From NCBI RefSeq assembly GCF_000341085.1, contig NZ_ANBA01000018.1, positions 1 through 64,000 on the forward strand: a DNA stretch of 64,000 nucleotides, written 5' to 3'. Below, one piece after another: positions 8,925 to 18,550 of this stretch. The first letter of the stretch is position 1. The number at the start of each line of letters is the position of its first letter. The notes under the pieces are model-generated. The model made no database searches, was not told where the DNA came from, and saw nothing but the letters and a program-made list of their open reading frames with translations. A program made the position numbers and the translations under genes. The DNA is from Nocardiopsis ganjiahuensis DSM 45031 (GTDB lineage Bacteria > Actinomycetota > Actinomycetes > Streptosporangiales > Streptosporangiaceae).

Positions 8925-9542
8925 GTGACAGTGGACAAGACGGACAAGCCCGCGCGGGTCTCGCCGCGGGGCGCGGCCACCCGCAGTGCCCTGCTGAAGG
9001 CGGCAGCCCAGGTGTTCCGCACCGTGGGTTTCGCGAAGGCCGGTGTGAGCGAGGTCGTCTCGGTCGCCGGGGCCAGCGTCGGCAGCCTCTACCACCACTT
9101 CACCGGCAAGGCGGATCTGTACGTCGCCCTGTACGAGGAGTTCCAGCAGCGCCAGCAGGAACGCACCCACCAGGCGGTCCGCGACGCGCGCTCCCGAGGT
9201 GAGAGCGATCCCACACGGCTGATGAACATCGCGGCGCACGCCTACCTCCTCGGCAGCATCGAGGAGCGGGACACCGCGCGCCTGTTCTTCAGCGGGGACG
9301 GACCGCCCGGGTTCGACTACCAGCTGCGGTCCCGCCTCACCCAGTGGACCGACCGCAACGTGGCCCTGTTCCGCAAGGCGGACGAGCCCGTGGACGAGGC
9401 CCTGCTGATCGTGGTGAGCGGCTCCATGCTCCTCGCCGTCGCCGAGGTCGTCCGCCGCGACGACGCCGACGCCCACCGGCTGGCCGACGAGCTCACCGGC
9501 CTGCTCACCGAACTCGAACCCCGCAACCGCCTCCGGAACTGA
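8925..9542 (+). CDS. TetR family transcriptional regulator
   Basis: A 205-residue regulator. The N-terminal helix-turn-helix spans about residues 18-65 (ATRSALLKAAAQVFRTVGF, then SEVVSVAGASVGSLYHHF), the most conserved part of TetR proteins. The C-terminal ligand domain is unremarkable and the ligand unknown. The GTG at 8925 was preferred because AGGAG lies 8 nt upstream; an in-frame GTG follows at 8931. It is divergent from glpX, with about 200 bp between. No palindromic operator was obvious. Confidence 0.88.
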   Translation: MTVDKTDKPARVSPRGAATRSALLKAAAQVFRTVGFAKAGVSEVVSVAGASVGSLYHHFTGKADLYVALYEEFQQRQQERTHQAVRDARSRGESDPTRLMNIAAHAYLLGSIEERDTARLFFSGDGPPGFDYQLRSRLTQWTDRNVALFRKADEPVDEALLIVVSGSMLLAVAEVVRRDDADAHRLADELTGLLTELEPRNRLRN

Positions 9543-9722
9543 GCGCGGGGGAGCCCTCCCACCGCGCTCCGCGAGAACGTCCCCGCGGGCCCGCCGGAGG
9601 GTTCGTCGCCGTGCGCCGGGGTTCGCCGAAGGAGTTCCCGGACCCGGGGAGTCCCCGCTCACACGCCCTAAGCGCACCCCCGGTCGAAGTGGCCCGGGAC
9701 CTGGGGCAAGCTGGTCAATGTC

Positions 9723-10289
9723 ATGAGTTCACACAGCCGGTCCAACGCCACCTTCCAGAACTACGCCATCTCCCTCGGGATCCTGGTCGCGATCCTCCTG
9801 GTGATGGCGTTCGTGGTCTCCTCGCGTTCGGGCGAACACATCCCCACAGTGGATTACCGCCCGGACATCGAGGTGCTCAGGGACGCCGCCGACTACCCGG
9901 TGACGGCCCCCTCCGAGGACCTTCCGGAGGGCTGGACGCCCACCAGCTCCACCATGGACGTGACCGGTCCGGTGGAGTGGACGATCGGGTTCGCCACTCC
10001 GGAGGACAGTCACGCCAGACTGGTCCAGAGCGACGCCGACCCCGACACCGTGGTGGGCAACAGCGCCAAGGACGCCGAACCGGTGGGCAGCGTCATGGTC
10101 GGCGACCAGGAGTGGGAGCACCTGGACTCCGCGGACTGGGGCGCCCTCGTGCTGCGCGAGGAGGACCGGACCGTGGTCATCGCGGGCAGCACCACCGTCG
10201 ACGAGTTCGCCGTGCTGGCCGAGCACCTGGAGACCTTCCCGGTCCCGGAGGGTGCCGACGAGGAGGAGTCGGAGGACTCCGACGCCTGA
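9723..10289 (+). CDS. DUF4245 membrane-anchored protein
   Basis: A 188-residue protein with a short cytoplasmic start, one transmembrane helix (about residues 13-34, YAISLGILVAILLVMAFVV) and an extracytoplasmic DUF4245 domain ending in an acidic tail. The function is unknown. A DUF4245 gene next to fumC/glpX is also found in M. tuberculosis (Rv1100, from memory), which supports orthology. It converges on ispH across a strong hairpin. Confidence 0.85.
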   Translation: MSSHSRSNATFQNYAISLGILVAILLVMAFVVSSRSGEHIPTVDYRPDIEVLRDAADYPVTAPSEDLPEGWTPTSSTMDVTGPVEWTIGFATPEDSHARLVQSDADPDTVVGNSAKDAEPVGSVMVGDQEWEHLDSADWGALVLREEDRTVVIAGSTTVDEFAVLAEHLETFPVPEGADEEESEDSDA

Positions 10290-10306
10290 GGCGTCCGATC
10301 ACGTAC

Positions 10307-10344
10307 GAGGGGCCTCGGAGAACCATGGTTCTCCGAGGCCCCTC
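10307..10344. terminator. bidirectional terminator, 18-bp perfect stem
   Basis: Left arm GAGGGGCCTCGGAGAACC and its exact complement are separated by only AT. It lies between the converging DUF4245 and ispH genes and probably ends both transcripts. Confidence 0.85.
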
Positions 10345-10376
10345 TGTGTGTCCGGTGTCCGCCTGCTCAGCGGTCA

Positions 10377-11348
10377 CTACTCGGCCCGCAGGTCGCGGCG
10401 GAGCTCCTTGGGCAGCGAGAAGGTGAGGGTCTCGTCGGCGGTCGTCACGGGGCTGACGGAGCCGAAGCCGTACCCGGCCAGCTTGTCGAGCAGTTCCCGG
10501 ACCAGGATGTCGGGCACGGAGGCGCCGCTGGTCACACCCACGGTGGTGACGCCCTCGAGCCAGGCCTCGTCCATGAGGGTGGCGTTGTCGATCAGGTACG
10601 AGGCGTCCGCCCCGGCGTCCAGGGCGACCTCGACCAGGCGCACGGAGTTCGAGGAGTTGTCGGAGCCGACCACGATCACGAGCTCGCACTCGGGCGCCAT
10701 CGCCTTGACGGCGTCCTGGCGGTTGGACGTGGCGTAGCAGATGTCGTTGCTGGGCGGGGCGAGCAGGTTCGGGAACTTCTTCTGGAGCGCGTCCACCGTC
10801 TGGTTGGTCTCGTCCACCGAGAGGGTGGTCTGGGACAGCCAGGAGACGTTGTTCGGGTCCCGGACCTTCACCTTGTCGACCTCGTCCGGGCTCTCCACGA
10901 TCTGGATGTGCTCGGGGGCGTGGCCGCTGGTGCCCTCGACCTCCTCGTGGCCGATGTGGCCGATGAGGACGATGTCGCGGTCCTCCTTGGCGAAGCGCTG
11001 GGCTTCCTTGTGCACCTTGGTGACCAGGGGGCAGGTCGCGTCGATGGTCTTGAGCTGACGCTGTGCGGCCTGCTCGTGGACGGCCGGCGAGACACCGTGC
11101 GCGGAGAAGATGACGATGGCGCCCTCGGGCACCTCCTCGGTCTCCTCCACGAAGATCGCACCGCGCTCCTCGAGGGTGCGCACGACGTGCGTGTTGTGCA
11201 CGATCTGCTTGCGCACGTAGATCGGGGCGCCGTACTGCTCCAGGGCCTTCTCGACGGTGATGACCGCTCGGTCGACACCGGCGCAATAACCCCGGGGGTT
11301 GGCGAGTAGCACACGGCGCTGGTTCGTGGCAGTCGTCATCGCAGTCAT
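10377..11348 (-). CDS. ispH: 4-hydroxy-3-methylbut-2-enyl diphosphate reductase
   Basis: The last enzyme of the MEP isoprenoid pathway, reducing HMBPP to IPP and DMAPP with a [4Fe-4S] cluster. The three cluster cysteines appear in PRGYCAGVDRA, DATCPLV and DICYATSNRQ; the catalytic-Glu/His segments SAHGVSP and NVSWLSQTTLS are present. Three ATGs (11357, 11348, 11339) are possible. 11348 is chosen because AGGA sits about 8 nt upstream of it and touches the first ATG. Gene order with xseAB and ychF follows the actinobacterial core. Confidence 0.95.
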   Translation of the reverse strand: MTAMTTATNQRRVLLANPRGYCAGVDRAVITVEKALEQYGAPIYVRKQIVHNTHVVRTLEERGAIFVEETEEVPEGAIVIFSAHGVSPAVHEQAAQRQLKTIDATCPLVTKVHKEAQRFAKEDRDIVLIGHIGHEEVEGTSGHAPEHIQIVESPDEVDKVKVRDPNNVSWLSQTTLSVDETNQTVDALQKKFPNLLAPPSNDICYATSNRQDAVKAMAPECELVIVVGSDNSSNSVRLVEVALDAGADASYLIDNATLMDEAWLEGVTTVGVTSGASVPDILVRELLDKLAGYGFGSVSPVTTADETLTFSLPKELRRDLRAE

Positions 11349-11646
11349 GGGACACATCCTAGGCGTGATCTGGGGCTGTGGGTCCAGGTGTGGGATAGGG
11401 CACCGATCTGGGCATACCTGTCGACGAGGCCACGAGCAGGTGACGTCGGTGCAACAGAACGTACTCGGTCGGGCCGCGAAGTGGCGAAATCGTTCACTTC
11501 CCGCCTGCTCATGCTGTTACTCCCTCCTCTATCCTGGTTCACCATCGCATCTGTTATGAGGCGGTTCGCCCTCAACTCGGCCTTGCCTGGTTTGCTGGAC
11601 GCGCGCCGCCGGCCCAACCGCCGAGAGCATCAGGAGCCCCCGTCCT

Positions 11647-12318
11647 ATGTCGAACCCGACCATCGTCACGAAGCTGACCTCCCTGTTCAAGGGAATCTTC
11701 GGGCGCAAGGACCAGGTCGTCACGACCGTGCAGGACAAGAAGGACGAGACCCCCGCGACGGAGAGCGCGGAGACGGTGGAGAAGGCCGAGACCCCGGCTG
11801 AGACCCCGGCCGAGGCCACCACCGAGGCTCCCGCCGAGAAGTCCGAAGAGACCCCCGTGGAGAAGGCGGACGAGGAGTCCGCCCAGGAGAAGCCCGCTTC
11901 CGAGGAGGCGGAGACCGAGGAGAGGACCGAGGAGAAGACCGAAGCCCCCGACACGGAGGCCGCCGAGGCCGCCAAGCTGGTCGAGGAGCCCAGGGGCGAG
12001 CCCTCCACCCCGGCCACCGCCGACGTCCCCGAGGACGGCTCCGCGCTGGCCGAGGAGATCGAGGCCGCCGAGGCCCACACCACGATCGCCAGCGACGACG
12101 TGCTGGAGAAGGTCCGCAAGGGGGCCGCCCCGGCCGCCGAGGACCTGGCCGTGCCCACCTACGACGAGCTCACCCTGCCGTCCGTCCGGGCGCGCCTGCG
12201 CAAGCTCACCATCGAGCAGGTCCGCGACCTGCGCGCCTACGAGGTCGCGCACCGGAGCCGCCCCGAGTTCATCAAGATGTACGACAACCGCATCGCCAAG
12301 CTCGAGGCCGAGGTCTGA
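11647..12318 (+). CDS. Rv1109c-like acidic protein (lipid-droplet-associated family, tentative)
   Basis: A 223-residue protein with a short hydrophobic N-terminus (LTSLFKGIFG), a long disordered Glu/Thr/Ala/Pro-rich middle (about residues 30-160) and a conserved C-terminal helical module: YDELTLPSVRARLRKLTIEQ, then RAYEVAHRSRPEF and MYDNRIAKLE. That C-terminal module and the position between ispH and xseA match mycobacterial Rv1109c, whose relatives have been labelled lipid-droplet-associated; both points are from memory. The biochemical role is unknown. AGGAG lies 11 nt before the ATG. Confidence 0.7.
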   Translation: MSNPTIVTKLTSLFKGIFGRKDQVVTTVQDKKDETPATESAETVEKAETPAETPAEATTEAPAEKSEETPVEKADEESAQEKPASEEAETEERTEEKTEAPDTEAAEAAKLVEEPRGEPSTPATADVPEDGSALAEEIEAAEAHTTIASDDVLEKVRKGAAPAAEDLAVPTYDELTLPSVRARLRKLTIEQVRDLRAYEVAHRSRPEFIKMYDNRIAKLEAEV

Positions 12319-12436
12319 CCCCGCACGCCGACGCGTCCGCCCCGGAGCCAGGACCCCTTCACGGGCTCCCCGGCTCCGGGGCCGCGCGGCCCCTCCTTCA
12401 CGGAACTGTCGTCACCCTGGCCTAGGCTCTGGAGCC

Positions 12437-13888
12437 ATGGGCATGGAGAGTTCCGCGGAGTCACCGCAACCGGTCAGGACCGTACTCCAGGCGGTCGGCG
12501 GCTGGATCGACCGACTGGGCGCCATCTGGGTCGAAGGGCAGATCGCCGAGCTGAACTCGCGCGGCCGCATGACTTACATGACCCTGCGCGACCCGGTCGC
12601 CAACGCCTCGATCCGCGTGCTCTGCGAGACCTCCGTCCTGCGCAGGCAGGAGCCGGCGCCGGGCCCGGGCGACCGCGTGGTCATGCACGCCAAACCCGAC
12701 TTCTACCAGCTCAAGGGCACCTTCTCGCTGCGTGCCAAGGAGATCCGGCACGTCGGCATCGGTGAACTGCTGGCCCGGCTGGAGCAGTTGCGCCGCACCC
12801 TGACCGCCGAGGGCGTGTTCGACCCCGCCCGCAAGCGCGCGCTGCCCTTCCTGCCCAACACCGTCGGCCTGATCTGCGGCCGCGACTCCGCGGCCGAGCG
12901 CGACGTGATGGAGAACAGCCGCCGCCGCTGGCCCGCCGTGCGCTTCGAGGTCCGCCAGGTGGCGGTCCAGGGCGACCGCGCCACCCGCGACGTGATCGAG
13001 GCGCTGCGCGACCTGGACTCGCGCCCCGAGGTCGACGTCATCGTCATCGCCCGGGGCGGCGGTTCCATGGAGGACCTGCTGCCCTTCTCCGACGAGGCCC
13101 TGGTCCGCGCCGTGGCCGCCGCGGCCACCCCCGTGGTCAGCGCCATCGGGCACGAGCAGGACGCGCCCCTGCTGGACCACGTGGCGGACGTGCGCGCCTC
13201 CACCCCCACCGACGCCGCCAAGCGGACCGTCCCCGACGTGGGCGAGCAACTGGAGATCATCCGACAGCTCCGGGACCGCGGCCGCCGGGTCATCAAGGGC
13301 GGTGTCGACCGCGAACTCACCTGGCTGGCGAGCGTGCGCTCCCGCCCGGTCCTGGCCGACCCGGTCCGGGAGACGGAGCGGCTCACCGAGCAGGTCCTGG
13401 AAATGCGCGACCGCGCGCGCCGGAGCCTGACGATCTCCCTGGACCGCGCCGCGGACGGGCTCGGCCACACCGAGGCCCGGCTGCACGCCCTGTCCCCGGC
13501 GACCACGCTGGCGCGCGGCTACGCGATCGTGCAGCGCGAGGACGGCTCCGTGGTCCGCTCGGCCACCGAACCCGAGGTGGGGGAGACCCTGCGCCTGCGC
13601 TTCGCCGAGGACGGCCTCAGGGCCACGGTCGACTCCCTGGACGGCACCGCCGGGCCCGAGCCGGGGCCCGTGCAGCCGGAGGCCGTGGCACCCGAAACCG
13701 CGGAGCCCGCGCCCGCCAAGTCCCGGAGCGCCAAGGCCGGCGGGGCGAAGTCCGGGGGCACCAAGGCCGCAGGAGCCAGGACAGGCGCCTCGAGGAAGAA
13801 GCCCGCTTCGGGCGGGTCCCGGGCCGCGAAGAACAAGCCGGAGACCGCCGCCGACAACGGCACCACGGACACCACAGAGGGGGAGTAG
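12437..13888 (+). CDS. xseA: exodeoxyribonuclease VII large subunit
   Basis: The large subunit of exonuclease VII, which degrades single-stranded DNA into oligonucleotides in both directions. The 483-residue protein has an N-terminal OB fold (WVEGQIAELNSRGRMTYMTL near residues 32-52) and the XseA catalytic domain, including GLICGRDSAAERDV, DVIVIARGGGSMEDLLPF and SAIGHEQDAPLLD. A 65-residue Ala/Lys/Gly-rich tail after residue 405 is unusual and probably disordered. GGAG precedes the ATG; a second ATG two codons later is equally possible. xseB follows 2 bp after the stop. Confidence 0.95.
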   Translation: MGMESSAESPQPVRTVLQAVGGWIDRLGAIWVEGQIAELNSRGRMTYMTLRDPVANASIRVLCETSVLRRQEPAPGPGDRVVMHAKPDFYQLKGTFSLRAKEIRHVGIGELLARLEQLRRTLTAEGVFDPARKRALPFLPNTVGLICGRDSAAERDVMENSRRRWPAVRFEVRQVAVQGDRATRDVIEALRDLDSRPEVDVIVIARGGGSMEDLLPFSDEALVRAVAAAATPVVSAIGHEQDAPLLDHVADVRASTPTDAAKRTVPDVGEQLEIIRQLRDRGRRVIKGGVDRELTWLASVRSRPVLADPVRETERLTEQVLEMRDRARRSLTISLDRAADGLGHTEARLHALSPATTLARGYAIVQREDGSVVRSATEPEVGETLRLRFAEDGLRATVDSLDGTAGPEPGPVQPEAVAPETAEPAPAKSRSAKAGGAKSGGTKAAGARTGASRKKPASGGSRAAKNKPETAADNGTTDTTEGE

Positions 13889-13890
13889 GC

Positions 13891-14133
13891 ATGGCCGACA
13901 AGAGCGAGGCCCCGGAACTGAGCTACGAGGAGAGCCGGGAGGAGCTGAACAGCGTCGTCCGCAGACTGGAGTCGGGCGGCCTCACCCTCCAGGAGTCCCT
14001 GGCGCTGTGGGAGCGGGGGGAGGAGCTGGCCCGTATCTGTGAACGCTGGCTCGAGGGCGCCCGCGCCAAGCTGGCCGCCGCCATGGACGAACGCCGTGCG
14101 GACGAACCCCAGGACCCCGACACGCCCTTCTGA
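13891..14133 (+). CDS. xseB: exodeoxyribonuclease VII small subunit
   Basis: An 80-residue small subunit of exonuclease VII. The family pattern is clear: LSYEESREELNSVVRRLESG, then LTLQESLALWERGEELARIC and a helical CERWLEGARAKL end. It starts two bases after the xseA stop, with GGGGGAG as the binding site inside the end of xseA, so the two are coupled and made in proportion. A hairpin follows. Confidence 0.95.
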   Translation: MADKSEAPELSYEESREELNSVVRRLESGGLTLQESLALWERGEELARICERWLEGARAKLAAAMDERRADEPQDPDTPF

Positions 14134-14162
14134 CCGGACCCGCACCGCTGTGCCGGTCGGCG

Positions 14163-14188
14163 GGCCCCGGTGCTCCGCTGCCGGGGCC
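14163..14188. terminator. terminator between xseB and DUF6542 gene
   Basis: Perfect 8-bp arms GGCCCCGG and CCGGGGCC with a 10-nt loop, touching the last base of the opposite gene's stop codon. Confidence 0.6.
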
Positions 14189-14781
14189 TACTTGCGGCCG
14201 TTGAGTTCGTCGCCGAGGGTGCGCAGGTTGCCGGGCAGGCCGCGGAAGACCGCGACGACCAGGACCAGCGCCGTGCCCAGGAACAGCCACGGGGCGACCT
14301 CGGCCAGGCGGGAGGCCAGGCCGAGGATGAGGACCCGGGCGAACCCCTCGTTGCCCAGGGCCAGCAGGCTCTCGGCGGCGACCACGGCGACGAAGTAGGC
14401 GATCGGCGGGCTCACCGACAGCGACAACAGGTCGTTGGGGCGGACCAGGGCCGCGGTAGCCAGGCACGCGAGGGTGAAGGCGACCCCTGGGACGGCGGGT
14501 GTGGACGCCAGGTGGGCGATCATGGTGCCGGCGAAGCTGAACACCACGATCAGCAGGACCCCGCCCCGTCCGGTCAGACGCGGCGGGCTCCCTTCGGCCG
14601 GCCGGGCCGGTTTCGGTTCGGCGGTCCGGGCCGCGTTCGGGTGACTGCGCGTCGTCCTGTCCGCGCTCGGTTCCTCCCGGCCGCGACCGCTGGACCGCAC
14701 GAAGTACGGGGCTTGTCCGGGCTCCGGACTGTCCGACTTGCGCGGGGGCATGGTCGTGCGCCTCCCAAGTTTGTTACTCAC
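14188..14781 (-). CDS. DUF6542 membrane protein
   Basis: A 197-residue protein. About 65 polar, Pro/Arg-rich residues precede four hydrophobic helices, starting RLTGRGGVLLIVVFSFAG (about 68-85) and ending FLGTALVLVVAVFRGLPGN. This matches the DUF6542 family, which sits between ispH and ychF in actinobacteria (Rv1111c in M. tuberculosis, from memory). The function is unknown. The first ATG (MSNKLGRR) is used; MPPRKSD ten codons later is an alternative. Confidence 0.75.
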   Translation of the reverse strand: MSNKLGRRTTMPPRKSDSPEPGQAPYFVRSSGRGREEPSADRTTRSHPNAARTAEPKPARPAEGSPPRLTGRGGVLLIVVFSFAGTMIAHLASTPAVPGVAFTLACLATAALVRPNDLLSLSVSPPIAYFVAVVAAESLLALGNEGFARVLILGLASRLAEVAPWLFLGTALVLVVAVFRGLPGNLRTLGDELNGRK

Positions 14782-14943
14782 AGTGTTTAGTGTGTCACTT
14801 CTCGTGAAGTATCGGGGGTCATTCCTGGGATCGTGTCGTCATTTCGGCCACTTGCCCCTTCCGGGTCGAACGCGGCTTCCACCCCTTGGACGCCGGGATA
14901 TCCCCGCCTGGTTCTGGCCGGTTCCAGACACATGGCCGTTTCG

Positions 14944-16281
14944 TCACTCTCCGTGAACAGTCTCCTGGTGATCTTTTTGGGGCGAACCGTTGTGGCGGTT
15001 ACCCCCACGCCGAATACCGGCAAAATCGGCCGCGTCCGCGACGCCCGGAACGGACATGTCCGACTCGGGCGGCGTCAGGTCCGTGAGCTCCGGTGCCGCC
15101 ACCGTACGCGGCCGCTCCGTCACCCCCGAGAGCCGGTCCAGGTCACCGTCGACCAGGCCCAGCTCGCCGAACCGCCGCGCGGTCACCAGCACCCGGCTCT
15201 CCAGCGACCCCACGGTCTGGTTGTAGGCGCCCACCGTGCGGTTCAGCGCCCGGCCCAGCCCCTCCACGTGCCCGCCCAGCGTCGCGAGCCGCGCGTGCAG
15301 CTGCTTGCCCAGGTCGAACACCTCGCGGGCGTTCTCGCTCAGCGCCTCCTGCTGCCACGCGTACTGCGCGGTCCTCAGCAGCGAGATCAGGGTGGTCGGC
15401 GTCGCGATGTGCACCCGCCGCGCCATCGCGTACTCCAGCAGCTCGGAGTCGTACTCCAGCGCCGGGGCCAGGAACGCCTCACCCGGGATGAACAGCACCA
15501 CGAACTCGGGTGCCGGGGTGAACGCCGCCCAGTACGACTTCGCCGCCAGCTGGTCCACGTGGGTGCGCACGTGCCGGGCGTGCGCGCGCAGCCGCTCCTC
15601 CGCACCCGGGCCCTCCCCGGCCTCCACCGCGTCCAGGTAGGCGGCCAGCGGCACCTTGGAGTCCACGACGACGTTCTTGCCGCCCGCCATCCGCACCACC
15701 ATGTCCGGGCGCTGCGCCCCGGACACCGCCTGCTCCTCGAAGTCGCAGTGCGCGGCCATCCCGGCCAGCTCCGCCACCCGGCGCAGCTGGAGCTCACCCC
15801 ACCGGCCGCGCGCCTCGGGCCTACGCAGCGCCGTCACCAGTGACTGCGTCTGGTCCCGCAGACGGTCCGAGCCCTCGCGCACGTACTCGACCTGCTTGGC
15901 CAGCTCCGCGTGCGCGGCGGCCCGCCCGGCGTCGACCTCCCTGAGCTGCGCCTCCACGCGGTTCAGGGTCGCCGTGAGCGGTTCCACCATCCGTTCGACG
16001 GCGCGCCGCCGCTCGTCCAGGTCGCCCCCGGCCTCCGCGCTGACCGCCCGCAGCCGCCCCTCGGCGAGTTCGAGGAAGCGCTGGTTGGTCTGGTCCAGGG
16101 CCTGCGCGGACAGCGCGCGGAACCGGTCCGCGAGCTGTTCCTCCACGTAGGCGGCGCGTTCCTCCGCCGCCCGGGCGTCCGCGCGGGCCTCGGCGTCGCG
16201 GCCGCGGGCGAGCATCCAGCCCACGGCGGCGCCGATGGCCAGTCCGACGAGGAGTACGAGTACGAGTGCGAGGGCGTCCAT
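14944..16281 (-). CDS. rmuC: DNA recombination protein RmuC
   Basis: A 445-residue RmuC-family protein. The family is thought to limit recombination at inverted repeats, and its core resembles restriction-type nucleases. An N-terminal membrane helix (ALVLVLLVGLAIGAAVGWML, residues 4-23) leads into a long charged coiled coil (about 27-160). The RmuC domain then shows GRWGELQLRRVAELAGM and the nuclease-like VVDSKVPLAAYLDAV near residue 210. The C-terminal ~60 residues are variable. It is transcribed alone. Confidence 0.92.
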   Translation of the reverse strand: MDALALVLVLLVGLAIGAAVGWMLARGRDAEARADARAAEERAAYVEEQLADRFRALSAQALDQTNQRFLELAEGRLRAVSAEAGGDLDERRRAVERMVEPLTATLNRVEAQLREVDAGRAAAHAELAKQVEYVREGSDRLRDQTQSLVTALRRPEARGRWGELQLRRVAELAGMAAHCDFEEQAVSGAQRPDMVVRMAGGKNVVVDSKVPLAAYLDAVEAGEGPGAEERLRAHARHVRTHVDQLAAKSYWAAFTPAPEFVVLFIPGEAFLAPALEYDSELLEYAMARRVHIATPTTLISLLRTAQYAWQQEALSENAREVFDLGKQLHARLATLGGHVEGLGRALNRTVGAYNQTVGSLESRVLVTARRFGELGLVDGDLDRLSGVTERPRTVAAPELTDLTPPESDMSVPGVADAADFAGIRRGGNRHNGSPQKDHQETVHGE

Positions 16282-16491
16282 GGCGCCATGCTCTCAATCC
16301 CCGGGGGCCGCGTGCTTCCCAACGCGCAGGATTTCGGACAGCAGGGCGGCCGGGGCGGGCGCGGCCGCCTCCTCCGGGAACGGGCCCGTTGGCCGAACCC
16401 GGCCATGGCCGGGGGTTGCCGGAGCCGGGGTGAACCCGCACGCTTTCCGGAATCCCCGTGACGTCCGCTGTTCCCCGGAGAAAGGCCCGAC

Positions 16492-17190
16492 ATGCGCCTC
16501 GCCACCCACACCAGTGGAGACGGAGACCGTACCGCCCTCCTCGTGCACGGCGGCTCCTCCCTGCACCGAACCTGGCACGCGGTCGAGGAGGTGCTCGTCC
16601 GACGCGGCTACCGGGTGGTGGGTGTGGATCTGCGCGGACACGGCGGGAGCCCGCGCGGTGAGTACTCGACGGAGGCGCTCCGCCAGGACCTCGTCGACAC
16701 CCTGCCGGTCGGAGCCGACCTGGTCATGGGCCACTCCATCGGCTGTGTGGCGCTGTCCCTGGCCCTGGGCCACCTGTGTCCGGACCGGGCCGTCCACGTC
16801 GACCCGGCCTTTCGCGTCCCGCCGCTGCCCGACGGCGCGGGGGAGCGGATGCGGGAGGTGTTCGCCACCGCGGACGCCGCCCAGGTGCGCGAACTCCATC
16901 CGCTGTGGAGCGACGAGGACGTGCGGATCGAGCTCGAGGGCCTCGCCGCCGCCGACCCCGCCTTCCACACGTGGGTGGGCGAACACTTCGCGGGGACGGA
17001 CCACTTCCCGAAGACGGCCGAGGTCCCCTCCCTCGCGGTGATCGCGGGCGTGGGTTCGCCGATCGGCCCCGAGGGCGCCCGGATCCTGGCCGACCGCGGC
17101 TTCACCGTCCGCACGGTGGAGGGCGCCGGACACTGCGTGCACCGCGACGACCTGCCGGGTCTGCTCACCGCCCTCGACGGCTGGATCTGA
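16492..17190 (+). CDS. alpha/beta hydrolase
   Basis: A 232-residue alpha/beta-hydrolase-fold protein. The oxyanion-hole motif LLVHGGSS is at about residues 16-23 and the nucleophile elbow GHSIG near 83 supplies the Ser. The catalytic His is probably in VEGAGHCVHRDD near residue 210, with an acid (FTVRTVE region) less certain. The substrate cannot be told. No lid domain or signal peptide is seen. It stands alone between rmuC and an FkbM methyltransferase gene that converges on it. Confidence 0.85.
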   Translation: MRLATHTSGDGDRTALLVHGGSSLHRTWHAVEEVLVRRGYRVVGVDLRGHGGSPRGEYSTEALRQDLVDTLPVGADLVMGHSIGCVALSLALGHLCPDRAVHVDPAFRVPPLPDGAGERMREVFATADAAQVRELHPLWSDEDVRIELEGLAAADPAFHTWVGEHFAGTDHFPKTAEVPSLAVIAGVGSPIGPEGARILADRGFTVRTVEGAGHCVHRDDLPGLLTALDGWI

Positions 17191-17297
17191 CCGGTTCCGG
17201 GCTGCGGCCGCCGCCGACGCGGTGGCGCCGGCCAAGAGGGCGCGGAGCTCCGGGCCGCGAACGGGAGGGCCTCCGGAGCGAGGAGTGTCCTACCGGG

Positions 17298-18263
17298 TCA
17301 GTCGGGTCGTCCCCGGCAGGCCCTGAGGGCCTTGCGCCACAGGGTGACGGACTCCCAGAACTCGCTCGGGGGCTCCTCGGGGGCGAGCATCCACATGCGC
17401 TCCCAGGCGGGGGAGGCCCGGCCGGAGATCTCCGTGCGCGGCTCGTAGGGCGGGTCTCCGCTGATCGGGAACCACAGGTACTCCAGCGGGTCGATGAGGG
17501 CCATGAGGCGCTCCTCCAGGCCCCGGTCGGGGCGCACCTTGGTCAGGACCCAGGGGCGGTAGCGGCGCAGGACCTCCAGCCCTCCGGCGACCACGTCCGG
17601 TTCGGTTCCGGCGGTGTCGATCTTGACCACGGTGGGGTAGGCCGCCGCGGTCTCGTTCCAGCGGGACAGGGTGGCCGTGGGCACGGTGACGTGCGTGAGC
17701 CCCGTCCGGGTCGTGTGGACCAGCCGGTTGCACATGTCGTTGTGCAGGGCGCGGCGCAGGTGCCCGGTGCCGTTGTGGTTGCTCAGGGCCAGCTCGACCA
17801 CGGTGAAGCCGAGGTCGGCGGAGGTGGAGACGGCACGCGCGGCGGAGGCGATCTCCGGGGTGGGTTCGAAGGCGAAGACGGGGCGGCGGGTGCGCGCGGC
17901 GGCCAGCATCGAGTACACCCCGACCCCCGCGCCGATGTCGAGGACGGCTCCGGGGCGGGTGTGGTCGAGGATCGCCATGAAGTTGGCGAGGCTGTCGGGT
18001 TCGTGCCTGGCCAGGCCGGAGACGGCCAGCCGGCGGGGGACGGTCAGGTCTCCGGGCAGCTGAAGGGTGAGGGTGTCGGGTCCGACCCGGCGGCGGTCGT
18101 CCGCGGGGCGGGGCAGGGCCAGGGAGAAGCGGCGGTTCCACGGCGGCACCCGGGCCGGGTCCAGTCCGCCGAACCGCCTGGGCAGGTGGACGCGGATCTG
18201 CCGGGTGGCGAAGCGCACGATCGGGTACCGGTGCACGAGCGCGCGTAGCTGGTCCTGGACCAC
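17298..18263 (-). CDS. FkbM family methyltransferase
   Basis: A 321-residue SAM-dependent methyltransferase. The SAM motif VLDIGAGVGVYSMLAA is near residues 98-113, followed by VFAFEP and the FkbM-typical ALSNHNGTGHL and VVKIDTAGTEPDVVAG segments. FkbM enzymes O-methylate polyketides, glycans or other natural products. No biosynthetic cluster surrounds this one, so the substrate is unknown. It is divergent from ychF with about 290 bp between. Confidence 0.85.
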   Translation of the reverse strand: MVQDQLRALVHRYPIVRFATRQIRVHLPRRFGGLDPARVPPWNRRFSLALPRPADDRRRVGPDTLTLQLPGDLTVPRRLAVSGLARHEPDSLANFMAILDHTRPGAVLDIGAGVGVYSMLAAARTRRPVFAFEPTPEIASAARAVSTSADLGFTVVELALSNHNGTGHLRRALHNDMCNRLVHTTRTGLTHVTVPTATLSRWNETAAAYPTVVKIDTAGTEPDVVAGGLEVLRRYRPWVLTKVRPDRGLEERLMALIDPLEYLWFPISGDPPYEPRTEISGRASPAWERMWMLAPEEPPSEFWESVTLWRKALRACRGRPD

Positions 18264-18406
18264 AGTGTCATCCCCTCAAAAAAGAACGGTGCCGCGGTGG
18301 CTGCTGCCGGGACGGCCGAGTGCCCCGTCCTTCGATGGGTGGTGCCGCGCGAGCCGGTGCCGTGCCTGTCCGACCCCCGCCCGCGGTGCCCGGCCGCATC
18401 CCGAAC

Positions 18407-18419
18407 CTACTCTGAGTAG
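18407..18419. promoter_or_regulatory. short palindrome upstream of ychF
   Basis: CTACTC and GAGTAG flank a single T in the divergent region between the FkbM gene and ychF. It could be an operator, but six-base arms can arise by chance. Confidence 0.25.
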
Positions 18420-18550
18420 TCACTTCGGTGCAGTGTGTTTTGATGATTGCCTTTCGGCGCTGGTGTCTGCTTTCCGCCGGGGGCGGCGGGCGTCCGCTTT
18501 CCGGCGGCGACGGCTCGGCCGACCCGTTGGTCCGCATAGACTCTGACCTT